A DNA stretch of 64,000 nucleotides from Acinetobacter lwoffii (GCF_024129735.1 NZ_JAMXXK010000003.1:37888-101887), one strand, 5' to 3'. Positions 35,689 to 44,036 are shown, counted from the first letter of the stretch. Made by a program: numbers and translations. The notes: generated from the sequence alone by a model not told the origin.

Positions 35689-37149
35689 GTGAAACTCGAC
35701 CCCATCGATCCACAAAAATTTACCGATTTTGTCAGCTACTCGGAAAAAAAGCGTACCCGCGGGGAACGCTTTCTCGACAAGATCAAACCGCGTTCTGCTG
35801 CCATGCGTACCACGGTACTGGTGGTTTTCGTGGTCTGTTTCAGCCTGTTCATGTCCTTATGGTTCTTTTGGCGTACCCTGTTTTTACCTGAAATCCAGCA
35901 ACATGCGCGTTATCTGGCCATGGAACTGGAAATTCTCAACAATCCCGATCTGCGCCTGTATCACAAACAGCAGGAAGTCGACATTGACGATTGGTTAAGA
36001 AATCGGGTCGGCATTGAATACGTGACCAATCCAGCAGAATATCCCACTGTCCGTGAAAAGCTGATTGCAGAATTTTTTACCCGGCAGATCGAAACCAAAC
36101 TGGCCAAAGAGTTACGTATCGAACAAGCCACAGTCTATTTCCAGTTTAAGCCGAGTCCACGTATCTGGATCCAGACCCCTGAAATGAATGGCCACTGGGT
36201 ACAGGAACCTTTAAAGACTTATGCCAATTATAGCAATGAACTGATTTTGGGCTGGTTGCTTGGCACGCCGATTATTGTCGGCATCATTATTTTGACCTTG
36301 GTGCGTCAGCTCAACCGTCCTTTACGCCGTTTGCAGAATGCCGCCAACAGTTATAGCCGAATCGGCTCAGCACCCTATCTAGATACCAATCATGGTCCAC
36401 TGGAAATCCGTCAGGTCAATCATGCCTTTAATCAGATGATTTATACGCTGGACCAGACCGAGCGGGAACGCCGAATCATGCTGGCCGGCATTTCACATGA
36501 CTTGCGCACGCCCTTAACCCGAATCCGCCTCAGTGCCGAAATGATGCCAGATGAAGACTTTCTCAAAGAAGGCCTGATTTATGATGTCGAAGATATGGAC
36601 GCGATTCTGGATCAGTTCATTTCCTATATGCGCGACGGTTCCGATGAAGAACCGCAGGACACCAATGTCAATGTACTGCTACAGGAACTGGTCAAGCAGT
36701 TTAAACCGCTAGATATCCGTTTCACCCCACAAGATATACCGACCATTCAGGCACGTAGCATGTCGCTAAAAAGACTGATTGGCAATCTGATCAACAACTC
36801 AAAACGCTATGGTTCAGAACCAATTGAGCTTTCTGCGCATGTTGAAGAAGATCAACTGTTGATTTGTGTCGCAGACCATGGCGAAGGCATTCCGGAAGAT
36901 CAGATTGAAGCCTTGATGCAGCCTTTTGTTCGGGGCAATTCGGCACGAACGGTACAAGGCAGTGGCTTGGGGCTGGCCATTGTTAAACGGATTGTCGATA
37001 TTCACCATGGTCAATTACGTATCCATAATCGTCCTGAAGGTGGGCTGGAAGCTATCATTTCACTACCCGTGAATCAGGCGAACCCTGAGACACTTCCCCC
37101 CGCCACTACACTCGATAAAATTCGCCAAACCTTGACTGATCACTTTTAA
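35689..37149 (+). CDS. envZ: Sensor histidine kinase EnvZ
   Basis: 486 residues. Membrane kinase/phosphatase for OmpR. Membrane helices near 42-63 and 184-206 bracket a periplasmic domain of about 120 residues; a HAMP linker follows. The phosphoaccepting H270 lies in Ser-His-Asp-Leu-Arg-Thr-Pro-Leu, with N box Asn-Leu-Ile-Asn-Asn-Ser-Lys-Arg-Tyr-Gly and glycine boxes near 400-425, so the catalytic set is complete. The start is GTG 35689 with GGGAG at 35679-35683. It is longer than E. coli EnvZ (450), mainly from N- and C-terminal extensions. Its stop codon sits in a hairpin loop (37135-37161). Confidence 0.94.
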   Translation: MKLDPIDPQKFTDFVSYSEKKRTRGERFLDKIKPRSAAMRTTVLVVFVVCFSLFMSLWFFWRTLFLPEIQQHARYLAMELEILNNPDLRLYHKQQEVDIDDWLRNRVGIEYVTNPAEYPTVREKLIAEFFTRQIETKLAKELRIEQATVYFQFKPSPRIWIQTPEMNGHWVQEPLKTYANYSNELILGWLLGTPIIVGIIILTLVRQLNRPLRRLQNAANSYSRIGSAPYLDTNHGPLEIRQVNHAFNQMIYTLDQTERERRIMLAGISHDLRTPLTRIRLSAEMMPDEDFLKEGLIYDVEDMDAILDQFISYMRDGSDEEPQDTNVNVLLQELVKQFKPLDIRFTPQDIPTIQARSMSLKRLIGNLINNSKRYGSEPIELSAHVEEDQLLICVADHGEGIPEDQIEALMQPFVRGNSARTVQGSGLGLAIVKRIVDIHHGQLRIHNRPEGGLEAIISLPVNQANPETLPPATTLDKIRQTLTDHF

Positions 37150-37161
37150 GAAGTGATCAGT
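37135..37161 (+). other. Perfect inverted repeat across the envZ stop codon
   Basis: ACTGATCACTT (37135-37145) and AAGTGATCAGT (37151-37161) form an 11-bp stem whose 5-nt loop carries the TAA stop of envZ (37147-37149). No T run follows, so a terminator is unlikely. Confidence 0.6.
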
Positions 37162-37354
37162 AATTCAACAAATGACTTTTTAGTTTTTCTATACAATTCA
37201 TTTTATAGTTCACGAATTCAATCATTTAAAAATCATCATTTTTTATTATACCTACATTTAGCTAAAAAATTAGACCTTAGCCTAACACCTATGCACAATA
37301 CATTTTTTGAGCGGTACAATCCGTATCATAGTTTAAGAATTAATGAGAGTTAAA

Positions 37355-38872
37355 ATGTCTTTAGATCGTATCCGTTTAGCCTCCCTACACAACAAAGTCA
37401 TCAGCCCTGAACAAGCGGCTGAATTCATCCAAGATGGCATGACTGTGGGTATGAGTGGCTTTACTCGCGCTGGTGAAGCGAAGGCGGTTCCTTTAGCTTT
37501 GGTTCAACAGGCAAAAGCAAATCCATTAAAGATCACGTTAATTACTGGTGCATCACTAGGGAACGATCTAGACAAACAACTGACTGAAGCTGGTGTATTG
37601 GCACGTCGTTTACCGTTCCAGGTAGACAATACTTTACGTAAAGCGATCAACAACGGCGAAGTGATGTTCATTGACCAGCACTTGTCTGAAACTGTTGAGC
37701 AAATGCGTAACCTGCAGTTGAAAAAACCAGACGTTGCGATCATCGAAGCCGTAGCAATTACTGAAGATGGCGGCATCATTCCAACAACATCTGTTGGTAA
37801 CTCTGCAAGCTTTGCGATTTTTGCTGAAAAAGTGATTGTAGAAATCAATACCAACTTAAGCCCGGCATTTGAAGGCTTGCACGATATCTACATCCCGACC
37901 TATCGTCCAACGCGTCAACCGATTCCATTGACTCAAGTTGATGAGCGTATCGGCACGCATGCGATCAATATCGATCCATCTAAAATTGTTGGTATCGTAT
38001 TTAACAGCGAATTGCACGACTCTCCATCTACTGTAACTGCACCAGATGATGAGACGCAAAGCATTGCCAACCATTTGATCGCTTTCTTTGAAAAAGAAGT
38101 GGCTGAAGACCGTCTACCGAAAAACCTGGGACCTCTTCAAGCAGGGATCGGTTCAATTGCAAATGCCGTATTGACCGGTCTGAAAGATTCAAACTTCGAA
38201 GACCTGATCATGTACTCAGAAGTTCTGCAAGACTGTACTTTTGAATTGATCGATGCAGGTAAGATGAAGTTTGCTTCAGGTTCGTCTATTACGCTTTCTG
38301 CTAAATATGGCGAAAAAGTATTTAACAACCTTGAACAATACAAAGACAAACTGGTATTACGTCCACAGGAAATTTCAAACCATCCTGAACTGGTACGTCG
38401 TTTAGGTATTATCGGCATCAACACTGCACTTGAGTTTGATATTTACGGTAACGTGAACTCAACTCACGTATGTGGTACCAAAATGATGAACGGTATTGGT
38501 GGTTCAGGTGACTTCGCACGTAATGCGCATTTGGCGATCTTCGTGACCAAATCCATCGCGAAAGGTGGTGACATCTCTTCTGTAGTGCCATTTGCTTCAC
38601 ATATCGACCATGCGGAACATGATGTTGATATCCTAGTGACTGAACAAGGTCTTGCGGATCTTCGTGGTTTGGCTCCGCGTGAGCGTGCACGTGCAGTGAT
38701 TGATAACTGTGCGCACCCAATGTACCGCGATGCGTTGAATGATTACTTTGACCGTGCATGTGCAAAAGGCGGCCATACCCCTCATCTTCTTCGTGAAGCG
38801 CTTTCTTGGCACTCAAACTTCGAAGAAAATGGTCACATGCTTGCTGTTGAAGCTGCAGTAAAAACTGCATAA
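37355..38872 (+). CDS. Acetyl-CoA hydrolase/transferase family enzyme, probably succinyl-CoA:acetate CoA-transferase
   Basis: 505 residues. The family of AarC in acetic acid bacteria moves CoA from succinyl-CoA to acetate; close relatives hydrolyse acetyl-CoA. The two-lobed CoA-transferase fold is indicated by the N-terminal Gly-Met-Ser-Gly-Phe loop, the catalytic Glu in Met-Tyr-Ser-Glu-Val (about E289), the Gly-Ser-Gly-Asp-Phe-Ala-Arg-Asn block near 390 and the Glu-Gln-Gly-Leu-Ala-Asp-Leu-Arg-Gly motif near 430. ATG 37355 has GAGAG upstream; an in-frame ATG at 37343 overlaps that site. It is a single gene with its own terminator. The transferase rather than hydrolase role is the more likely reading, not proven. 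Confidence 0.87.
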   Translation: MSLDRIRLASLHNKVISPEQAAEFIQDGMTVGMSGFTRAGEAKAVPLALVQQAKANPLKITLITGASLGNDLDKQLTEAGVLARRLPFQVDNTLRKAINNGEVMFIDQHLSETVEQMRNLQLKKPDVAIIEAVAITEDGGIIPTTSVGNSASFAIFAEKVIVEINTNLSPAFEGLHDIYIPTYRPTRQPIPLTQVDERIGTHAINIDPSKIVGIVFNSELHDSPSTVTAPDDETQSIANHLIAFFEKEVAEDRLPKNLGPLQAGIGSIANAVLTGLKDSNFEDLIMYSEVLQDCTFELIDAGKMKFASGSSITLSAKYGEKVFNNLEQYKDKLVLRPQEISNHPELVRRLGIIGINTALEFDIYGNVNSTHVCGTKMMNGIGGSGDFARNAHLAIFVTKSIAKGGDISSVVPFASHIDHAEHDVDILVTEQGLADLRGLAPRERARAVIDNCAHPMYRDALNDYFDRACAKGGHTPHLLREALSWHSNFEENGHMLAVEAAVKTA

Positions 38873-38886
38873 TTGACTGCATTCAC

Positions 38887-38911
38887 AAAACGCCCTACGG
38901 GGCGTTTTTTT
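38887..38911 (+). terminator. Rho-independent terminator of the CoA-transferase gene
   Basis: AAAACGCCC / GGGGCGTTTT stem with a short loop followed by T, 15 nt after the stop codon. Confidence 0.85.
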
Positions 38912-39104
38912 ATGGCATTTTTATATTTTTTTTGAATAGTCAGAACCTGATTATATTAAGGAAGCCATCTGGCTATCACCTACTCTTTCTTCTTTTATTT
39001 ATCCTGCCGATCTGCTGTAGAAATACACTTCTGATGCTCAAGGGCTTTAAATTCTGATTCTTCACCCTCATACTTGAACACAAGAGCAAAATTAGAGACA
39101 TGAC

Positions 39105-39797
39105 ATGCGCGTAGATATCTGGTCAGATGTGGTTTGCCCCTTCTGCTATATTGGTAAAAAACGTTTAGAAGCTGCTGCACAAGAAGCAGGTATTGAGCTA
39201 GAAGTACATTGGCACAGTTTCCAGCTCGATCCTGAAGCACCGGTACGTCAGGAAATTTCTAACTCTGAGCGTCTGGCGCAAAAATATGGCCGTACTGTGG
39301 CTGAAGTCGAAGAAATGCAGCGCAATATTGCTGAAATGGCCAAAGCCGAAGGTATCGAATTTAACTGGGAAGGTGCCAATTCAGGCAATACCTTTAATGC
39401 GCATCGCCTGATTCACCTGGCGCAAAGCAAGGGTCTGGGCAATGAAGCACAGGAAGCATTCTTCTATAGTTATATGACCCAAGGTCTGGCGATTGGAGAA
39501 CGTGAAACGCTGGAAGATGTCGCAGCGCGTATTGGCCTGAATCCGGTCGAAGTCGATGATCTGTTGGATTCGGAGGAATATGCTGATTTCGTCAAATTCG
39601 ATCAGGAAGTGGCACACGAACAACTCAAAGTGACTGGTGTGCCTTTCTTTGTTTTTGATCAACGTGTGGCATTGGCAGGCGCGCAGCCTAAAGAAGTTTT
39701 CCTGCAAGTATTTGAAAAAGCGCTCGATACATCAACCAACAGTCAGGCAGCACAGTGCTCACCAGAAACGTGTGACACGCCAGACCAAGCTAAATAA
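39105..39797 (+). CDS. FrnE-type DsbA-family oxidoreductase
   Basis: 230 residues. Thioredoxin-fold protein of the DsbA/FrnE (2-hydroxychromene isomerase-like) family; members are cytosolic disulphide oxidoreductases. The active motif Cys-Pro-Phe-Cys is at C11-C14 directly after the first strand, and the cis-proline loop Gly-Val-Pro-Phe-Phe is near 178-182. There is no signal peptide, so it is probably cytosolic, unlike periplasmic DsbA. A second cysteine pair, Cys-x4-Cys (C218, C223), lies in the C-terminal tail; a similar pair is known in Deinococcus FrnE. ATG 39105 is the only suitable start; it is monocistronic with a terminator downstream. Confidence 0.88.
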   Translation: MRVDIWSDVVCPFCYIGKKRLEAAAQEAGIELEVHWHSFQLDPEAPVRQEISNSERLAQKYGRTVAEVEEMQRNIAEMAKAEGIEFNWEGANSGNTFNAHRLIHLAQSKGLGNEAQEAFFYSYMTQGLAIGERETLEDVAARIGLNPVEVDDLLDSEEYADFVKFDQEVAHEQLKVTGVPFFVFDQRVALAGAQPKEVFLQVFEKALDTSTNSQAAQCSPETCDTPDQAK

Positions 39798-39810
39798 AAC
39801 AACGTTCAAT

Positions 39811-39842
39811 AAAAAAACCCCATTTTAAATGGGGTTTTTTTA
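39811..39842 (+). terminator. Rho-independent terminator of the FrnE gene
   Basis: A-rich AACCCCATTT / AAATGGGGTT stem with a T7 run; A and T runs flank both sides, so it may also serve the facing dodecin gene. Confidence 0.85.
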
Positions 39843-39864
39843 TTTGTTATTGAATGGCATTCGC

Positions 39865-40065
39865 TTAATCAACCAGAAAACTAATTTTTAAATTGACACG
39901 ATATTCCGTGATTTTATTTTCTTTAATGACAACCTTCTGTTCATTGATCCAAGCACCTTGTACATTTTTGACCGTTTCTGTGACTTTTTGAATGCCCGTT
40001 TGAATCGCATCTTCAAAGCTTTTATTGCTGCTTGAATTAACTTCTACCACTTTTGCAATTGCCAT
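39865..40065 (-). CDS. Dodecin (flavin-binding protein)
   Basis: 66 residues, typical dodecin length. Dodecins form hollow dodecamers that store riboflavin or FMN and quench excited flavin. The family start Met-Ala-Ile-Ala-Lys-Val-Val-Glu-Val, the Ser-Phe-Glu-Asp-Ala helix, the flavin-stacking Trp in Gly-Ala-Trp-Ile-Asn-Glu (about W38) and the closing Tyr-Arg-Val-Asn-Leu-Lys-Ile-Ser-Phe strand are all seen. The start is ATG 40065 with GAGAG upstream; the open frame reaches 40212 but the extra 49 residues match nothing. It converges on the FrnE gene. Confidence 0.92.
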   Translation of the reverse strand: MAIAKVVEVNSSSNKSFEDAIQTGIQKVTETVKNVQGAWINEQKVVIKENKITEYRVNLKISFLVD

Positions 40066-40475
40066 AATAAAACTCTCAGCATGAAAATGAATGGAATTCC
40101 ATCTTAGTCCATTCTCAGAAGATTGCAGCAGCCCGTAAACAAGCGATAGCAAAAACTTACATGGATTGAACAAAGCTCGAAATTCAATCTTAAATTGGCA
40201 GATCAAAAACACATCGCCGCTTGTTTTGGCACTCGATCAAGTCCAGATTCTCATCGCCAAAACAAAGCATAAAGTCCTGTAAAATCATAAAAATCAAACT
40301 AGAGTAAATACACTAATTTATTGTTTTATAGAGTAATTTATCTAAAATTTACTGCCTGAATTTGCCGAATCTATCATTTTATATTAAGTCTTATTTGCTA
40401 TTATTTCACTCGAATTAAGTTTAAATATTCTCCTCTGTTCAAGTCATTGAACACTCTGATATTAAAGGTCATCCT
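40066..40475. other. Intergenic region between dodecin and a small secreted-peptide gene
   Basis: AT-rich and without a convincing gene. An inverted repeat TGTTCAA-gtca-TTGAACA (40436-40453) lies 23 nt before the 40476 start codon, in its leader or promoter; it could be an operator or an RNA hairpin. Confidence 0.45.
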
Positions 40476-40643
40476 ATGAATGCTCTTAAATTTGCTTTCG
40501 CAGCAACTGTTATGGCTTTTTCTGTTCAAGCGTCTGCACAAATGGCGCAAGTGGTTCATCTGCCAGACTTTCCAGCGACTAAAGCACCTGCTGAAACAGT
40601 AAATGCAGAGGCTGCGACTGCAGCAACTGAAAAAACAGCTTAA
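40476..40643 (+). CDS. Small exported protein of unknown function
   Basis: 55 residues, too short for most gene callers. The N-terminal ~22 residues form a signal peptide (basic Lys5, hydrophobic core, Ala-Ser-Ala before Gln23), leaving about 33 residues that are Ala/Glu/Thr-rich and acidic with no cysteine. ATG 40476 has AAAGG eight nt upstream, and a strong terminator (40664-40696) follows 21 nt after the stop, so this is a complete transcription unit. No family recognised; the leader, terminator and signal peptide support it as a real gene. Confidence 0.7.
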   Translation: MNALKFAFAATVMAFSVQASAQMAQVVHLPDFPATKAPAETVNAEAATAATEKTA

Positions 40644-40663
40644 TGCAAAGCTGTTCTTTCATT

Positions 40664-40696
40664 AAAACAGGCTGATTGATTCAGCCTGTTTTTTTT
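40664..40696 (+). terminator. Rho-independent terminator of the small exported protein
   Basis: 12-bp stem AAAACAGGCTGA / TCAGCCTGTTTT with a TTGAT loop and eight T. Confidence 0.88.
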
Positions 40697-40898
40697 GATC
40701 ATATTGAACACATTCAATGTGAAAGATGCTCGACTCTAAAAAAATATCGACTATTTCCTACTCTCATTTTTTCTATTGATTTTTATCACTTTTAATTAAA
40801 AAATTTGTTTATAAAATACTCAAAATAGATCACTATTTTATGTGATCTCTGCTTATAATTGCAGCAATATAAATAGATTAATGATAAGAAAATTTTAT

Positions 40899-41078
40899 AT
40901 GCATGAACTTCAGGCATTGGTACAGGGCAAAATTCCGCCTCAGTCAGTTTCTATTGATTATTTAATTGAGATGGCGGAAAGCTATACAGACTCGAATTCT
41001 GCTGAATACAGACTGGTCGAGCTGGCGGTTAACATTGTACTGGCACAAACCCTGGATAAAGCACTGAAACATCTCTAG
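40899..41078 (+). CDS. Small protein of unknown function, upstream partner of 41091-42488
   Basis: 59 residues from ATG 40899; in-frame ATGs at 40881 and 40842 would add 6 or 19 residues, and none has a clear ribosome site. The protein is acidic and predicted helical with a hydrophobic C-terminal helix (Leu-Ala-Val-Asn-Ile-Val-Leu). It ends 12 nt before the next gene, so the two are probably cotranscribed. No family was recognised and no function is claimed. Confidence 0.5.
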   Translation: MHELQALVQGKIPPQSVSIDYLIEMAESYTDSNSAEYRLVELAVNIVLAQTLDKALKHL

Positions 41079-41090
41079 AGATCAAAAAAA

Positions 41091-42488
41091 ATGAATGCTT
41101 TAGAAAAAGCACACTTAATTAAAGAACTACATGGACTGGCGCAGCAACTGGAGCATAAAGTCCTGCCTTTCTATGAAATTGCCCGTTCTAAAAAAAGGAT
41201 ACGCGATATTTTTAATCTGTGTGATGAGCCTATTTTCAAAACCCAGATTTCAGCATTTAAAGCCCGCACTCAGCCTGAACTTGTCGCCTACCAATTTTCT
41301 GCTAACACGTCTTATCATCTAAGCTTTCGTGGCTATTTCACCGAAGTCTTGGCGCTGGAACAAGCATTGTCTGCCCATCCGGATTCTGGCTGGGCAGTTT
41401 TACATCATCCTGAACGTGGCTGGCAAATCTGGCTGATTCCGGCCCCCCAATCTCCTGCCCTGCACAGCCAATGGGCTGAATTGCAACACTGCTATATCTG
41501 GCTGTTGCAACAACAGCAGCGGTTTTCTTGTCTGCAACAGGATCCCCCCTTAATCGTTCCTGCCTTATCCTTAAACGAAGCTGAAACCAGCTCAAAAGCT
41601 ATGGAAACAACCAAATATCATCGGGGACGACCGCGCGTAAGAATTCATGCACTAGAATTAAATCGCTCAGATGAGTCAACCAATCAGATACAAATTGAAC
41701 GCGAGGCGTTAAATCCTCAGTTAAAAACTGAAACGACCATTCCGCAAGAACAGATCACAGCCTCCGAATTGATTCAATTCCCTGCACAGATTCAACTAGG
41801 CGAACTAAACGCCCATGTACACCCTTTAGGCTTAGAAGAAACCAATATCCAGCGGCTCTGTGCTTTAGAAATGACTGAGAAGATCGAGCATCCTGCCTAT
41901 TTGGATATCGCACTGTATTATGCAGCAGAAGATAATTGGCAGGCACGTCAGGTTTATTTGGTTGAACAACTGAATCTGCAAGGCCAGTTTGTTAAATATC
42001 TGATGCTCTTAGGGGTACCGAGTCAGTTGCAGGCTCACTATTGTATTCAACATTGGCTTACCCACCATCAACGCCAGGCTGCTGCGATTAAATCACTGGC
42101 CTGGTCTGTTATAAGCATCAGGTTCATGCAACTCGAGCTTTTTTCAACGGCTTACTTGCAGCAGGCTGAAACAGTCTGGACAAAGCCAGATTACCATCCT
42201 TTTATACCCGCCCAGTTTATTCAGAAGCAAAAATTTATCTCGTTTCAAGAAGCTGCTGCGAATTTTTCTACTCCTGTACTCTTACTGCAGGAACATCAAA
42301 AAATCCGAGTGATTCATGGTGAAAAACGCATGTCTATGGCAGAGAAGGAGCTGGCCTATCCACACATCTTGCTGCAACGCGACAAACAGCTAAATTGGCA
42401 GAATATTCACAATATTATTTTAACAATGCCGCAACCGATTCATGTGCTGGAACTTTATCGGGAAATTCAGGCTCAAATGATTGAATAA
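41091..42488 (+). CDS. Uncharacterised protein with an AT-hook-like motif and a possible ParB/sulfiredoxin-like C-terminal segment
   Basis: 465 residues; not recognised. A helical N-terminal part (1-160) is followed by a polar linker containing Arg-Gly-Arg-Pro-Arg at 178-182, the core of an AT-hook DNA-binding motif, with further basic residues after it. A helical central part (about 245-360) and a C-terminal segment follow. Near 400-430 the order hydrophobic strand, Val-Ile-His-Gly-Glu-Lys-Arg (407-413), then a second strand resembles the ParB/sulfiredoxin-fold core Val-Asp-Gly-x-x-Arg, but with the Asp-Gly-Asn-His-Arg residues changed. DNA binding is a suggestion only. ATG 41091 has GAGAT upstream; it follows a 59-residue protein gene by 12 nt. 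Confidence 0.55.
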   Translation: MNALEKAHLIKELHGLAQQLEHKVLPFYEIARSKKRIRDIFNLCDEPIFKTQISAFKARTQPELVAYQFSANTSYHLSFRGYFTEVLALEQALSAHPDSGWAVLHHPERGWQIWLIPAPQSPALHSQWAELQHCYIWLLQQQQRFSCLQQDPPLIVPALSLNEAETSSKAMETTKYHRGRPRVRIHALELNRSDESTNQIQIEREALNPQLKTETTIPQEQITASELIQFPAQIQLGELNAHVHPLGLEETNIQRLCALEMTEKIEHPAYLDIALYYAAEDNWQARQVYLVEQLNLQGQFVKYLMLLGVPSQLQAHYCIQHWLTHHQRQAAAIKSLAWSVISIRFMQLELFSTAYLQQAETVWTKPDYHPFIPAQFIQKQKFISFQEAAANFSTPVLLLQEHQKIRVIHGEKRMSMAEKELAYPHILLQRDKQLNWQNIHNIILTMPQPIHVLELYREIQAQMIE

Positions 42489-42580
42489 TTGCTGTTATTT
42501 TGTAGCTTTAACTTGCTTTTTAAGGCGATTTTTTAGAAAACTACAGCTAAATATAAGCATACAAGAGCAACAAATATCTC

Positions 42581-43690
42581 ATGCAAATAAACAGGATTAC
42601 TCAAACTTTACTGCTCTCTCTGGGCCTAGGAATGAGCGGTAGCATTTCCTGGGCAAATTCAGTCACAGCTGCTCCTGCCAGTTCAACAAATACAGAGCCC
42701 AGCCGATCAGGCTTACTGGATCAGATTCCACGTTTGATCGATGCAACACCAACGGTTCTGCCAGAGCAATCAAGTGTCGCCATCGTTCCATCCACGCTAG
42801 AGACAGAAAATTATTCATGGGCGGATCAAAAACAGAAAGGCATCCGCGAATGGGCTGATCGTACTGCACATAAAATTGATAACTGGTTTGGTGAAACCGA
42901 TCCGGATCAGCCAGCTGCAGCCACATTACGGATCATTCTAGATAATCGCTGGGATGAATATGAAGGCTATGAGATTAAGCCCCGAATCCGCGGCAAGATC
43001 AAGCTTCCGACCTTGGAACAAAAGCTGAGTGTGGTTTTTGGTGATGACAGTCTGGACAATGAATTAGACAGTAATGTCGCGATTACCAATGAAAATCCTG
43101 CCACTTCCGGAGATAAACGTCTGGATACTAAACGTGCACGTGAAGATAACAGCTCTTTTGCCTTACGTTGGTCTGAATGGTCAGATCGCATTCCTTTCGA
43201 AACCGATCTGGATCTGGGCTTGCGTTCTGGAGATGATATTTACCTGCGTGTCAAAGCCAGTAAAGATTGGACGCTGGAAAATGACTACTCTTTTCATGCC
43301 GAACAGATTTATCGCTACGGCATTCAAAGCGAAAACTATTTACGGACCAATCTGGAGCTAATCCATGCCCGTCCCAATCAGGCCTTTTTCTCCAATCAGC
43401 TTAGTCTGACTTATGCAGATGATCAAGACGATGATCTGACCTGGGACAACTACACCTTCAGGCAACATCAGTTTTTTCAGGACAACCGTTTCAGTTACGG
43501 CATTTATACCGGTGGTTATCTAAATGACAAGGATCTGCGTCTCAACCGCTGGGGCCCCTATGTGTCGTGGAGACAACCTTTTTTACGTGAATGGTTTTTT
43601 GTCCAGACCGACCTGAACTATTTGAATGATCATCGCGAAGATCGTGATCACTATGTCGGAGCTTTGGTGCGTTTAGAAGCGTTATTTTAA
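42581..43690 (+). CDS. Predicted outer-membrane beta-barrel protein, function unknown
   Basis: 369 residues. A signal peptide (1-25, ending Trp-Ala) precedes a Thr/Pro-rich stretch to about residue 75, then Ile-Asp-Asn-Trp-Phe-Gly. From about 110 the sequence alternates polar and hydrophobic/aromatic residues as in beta-barrel strands and ends in aromatic Phe369, the usual barrel signature. The segment with Glu-Gly-Tyr-Glu-Ile-Lys-Pro-Arg-Ile-Arg-Gly-Lys resembles a widespread but unnamed proteobacterial family. No substrate can be proposed. It has its own terminator and lies 92 nt after the AT-hook-like gene. Confidence 0.65.
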   Translation: MQINRITQTLLLSLGLGMSGSISWANSVTAAPASSTNTEPSRSGLLDQIPRLIDATPTVLPEQSSVAIVPSTLETENYSWADQKQKGIREWADRTAHKIDNWFGETDPDQPAAATLRIILDNRWDEYEGYEIKPRIRGKIKLPTLEQKLSVVFGDDSLDNELDSNVAITNENPATSGDKRLDTKRAREDNSSFALRWSEWSDRIPFETDLDLGLRSGDDIYLRVKASKDWTLENDYSFHAEQIYRYGIQSENYLRTNLELIHARPNQAFFSNQLSLTYADDQDDDLTWDNYTFRQHQFFQDNRFSYGIYTGGYLNDKDLRLNRWGPYVSWRQPFLREWFFVQTDLNYLNDHREDRDHYVGALVRLEALF

Positions 43691-43713
43691 ACTGACTGAT
43701 ACGAGAAAATAAT

Positions 43714-43740
43714 AAAAGCCCATCATTCATGGGCTTTTTT
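43714..43740 (+). terminator. Rho-independent terminator of the barrel-protein gene
   Basis: AAAAGCCCAT / ATGGGCTTTT stem with a CATTC loop and a T6 run, 23 nt after the stop. Confidence 0.88.
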
Positions 43741-43772
43741 CAATATTACTGAGGCAATCAGCGCGGTAAGTA

Positions 43773-44036
43773 TTAGCTGGTTTTATTCAAGATAATACGA
43801 TCACTGCGTAGCACTCGTTTTTGCTGTAATGAAGGTTGCTCCATCACTGGCATATTGAAGCGAATACGATCGCTATGTTGCACACGTTGTAGTTTTGCTG
43901 CCTCTACTTTCGCAACTTTATAAAAACTGATTCGATCTGTGCGTACCATTTTTTCTGCAGCAGGTGCCGCTAGACTAACTTGGCTCATCGACATCAGGAT
44001 TACAGCGCCCATACTGATCATCAGCTTAGATTTCAT
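43773..44036 (-). CDS. Small exported protein with three SDRI-type repeats
   Basis: 87 residues. A signal peptide runs to about residue 23 (Leu-Ala-Ala). The mature part is three imperfect repeats of 22-23 residues, each with the core Arg/His-Ser/Thr-Asp-Arg-Ile: 32-38, 54-60 and 77-83, linked by basic, Gln-rich spacers. No known domain or cysteine is present. The mature protein is short and basic. Start ATG 44036 has an AGGAGAGA upstream on the minus strand, a strong ribosome site. Likely envelope or secreted; function unknown. Confidence 0.7.
   Translation of the reverse strand: MKSKLMISMGAVILMSMSQVSLAAPAAEKMVRTDRISFYKVAKVEAAKLQRVQHSDRIRFNMPVMEQPSLQQKRVLRSDRIILNKTS

Noticed and set aside
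37153..37353. 66-codon frame after envZ that begins 4 nt after its stop
   Set aside because: AT-rich composition, no ribosome site and overlap with the CoA-transferase ribosome site; no family match.
40066..40212. N-terminal extension of the dodecin frame
   Set aside because: 49 residues with no match and a good dodecin start with ribosome site at 40065.
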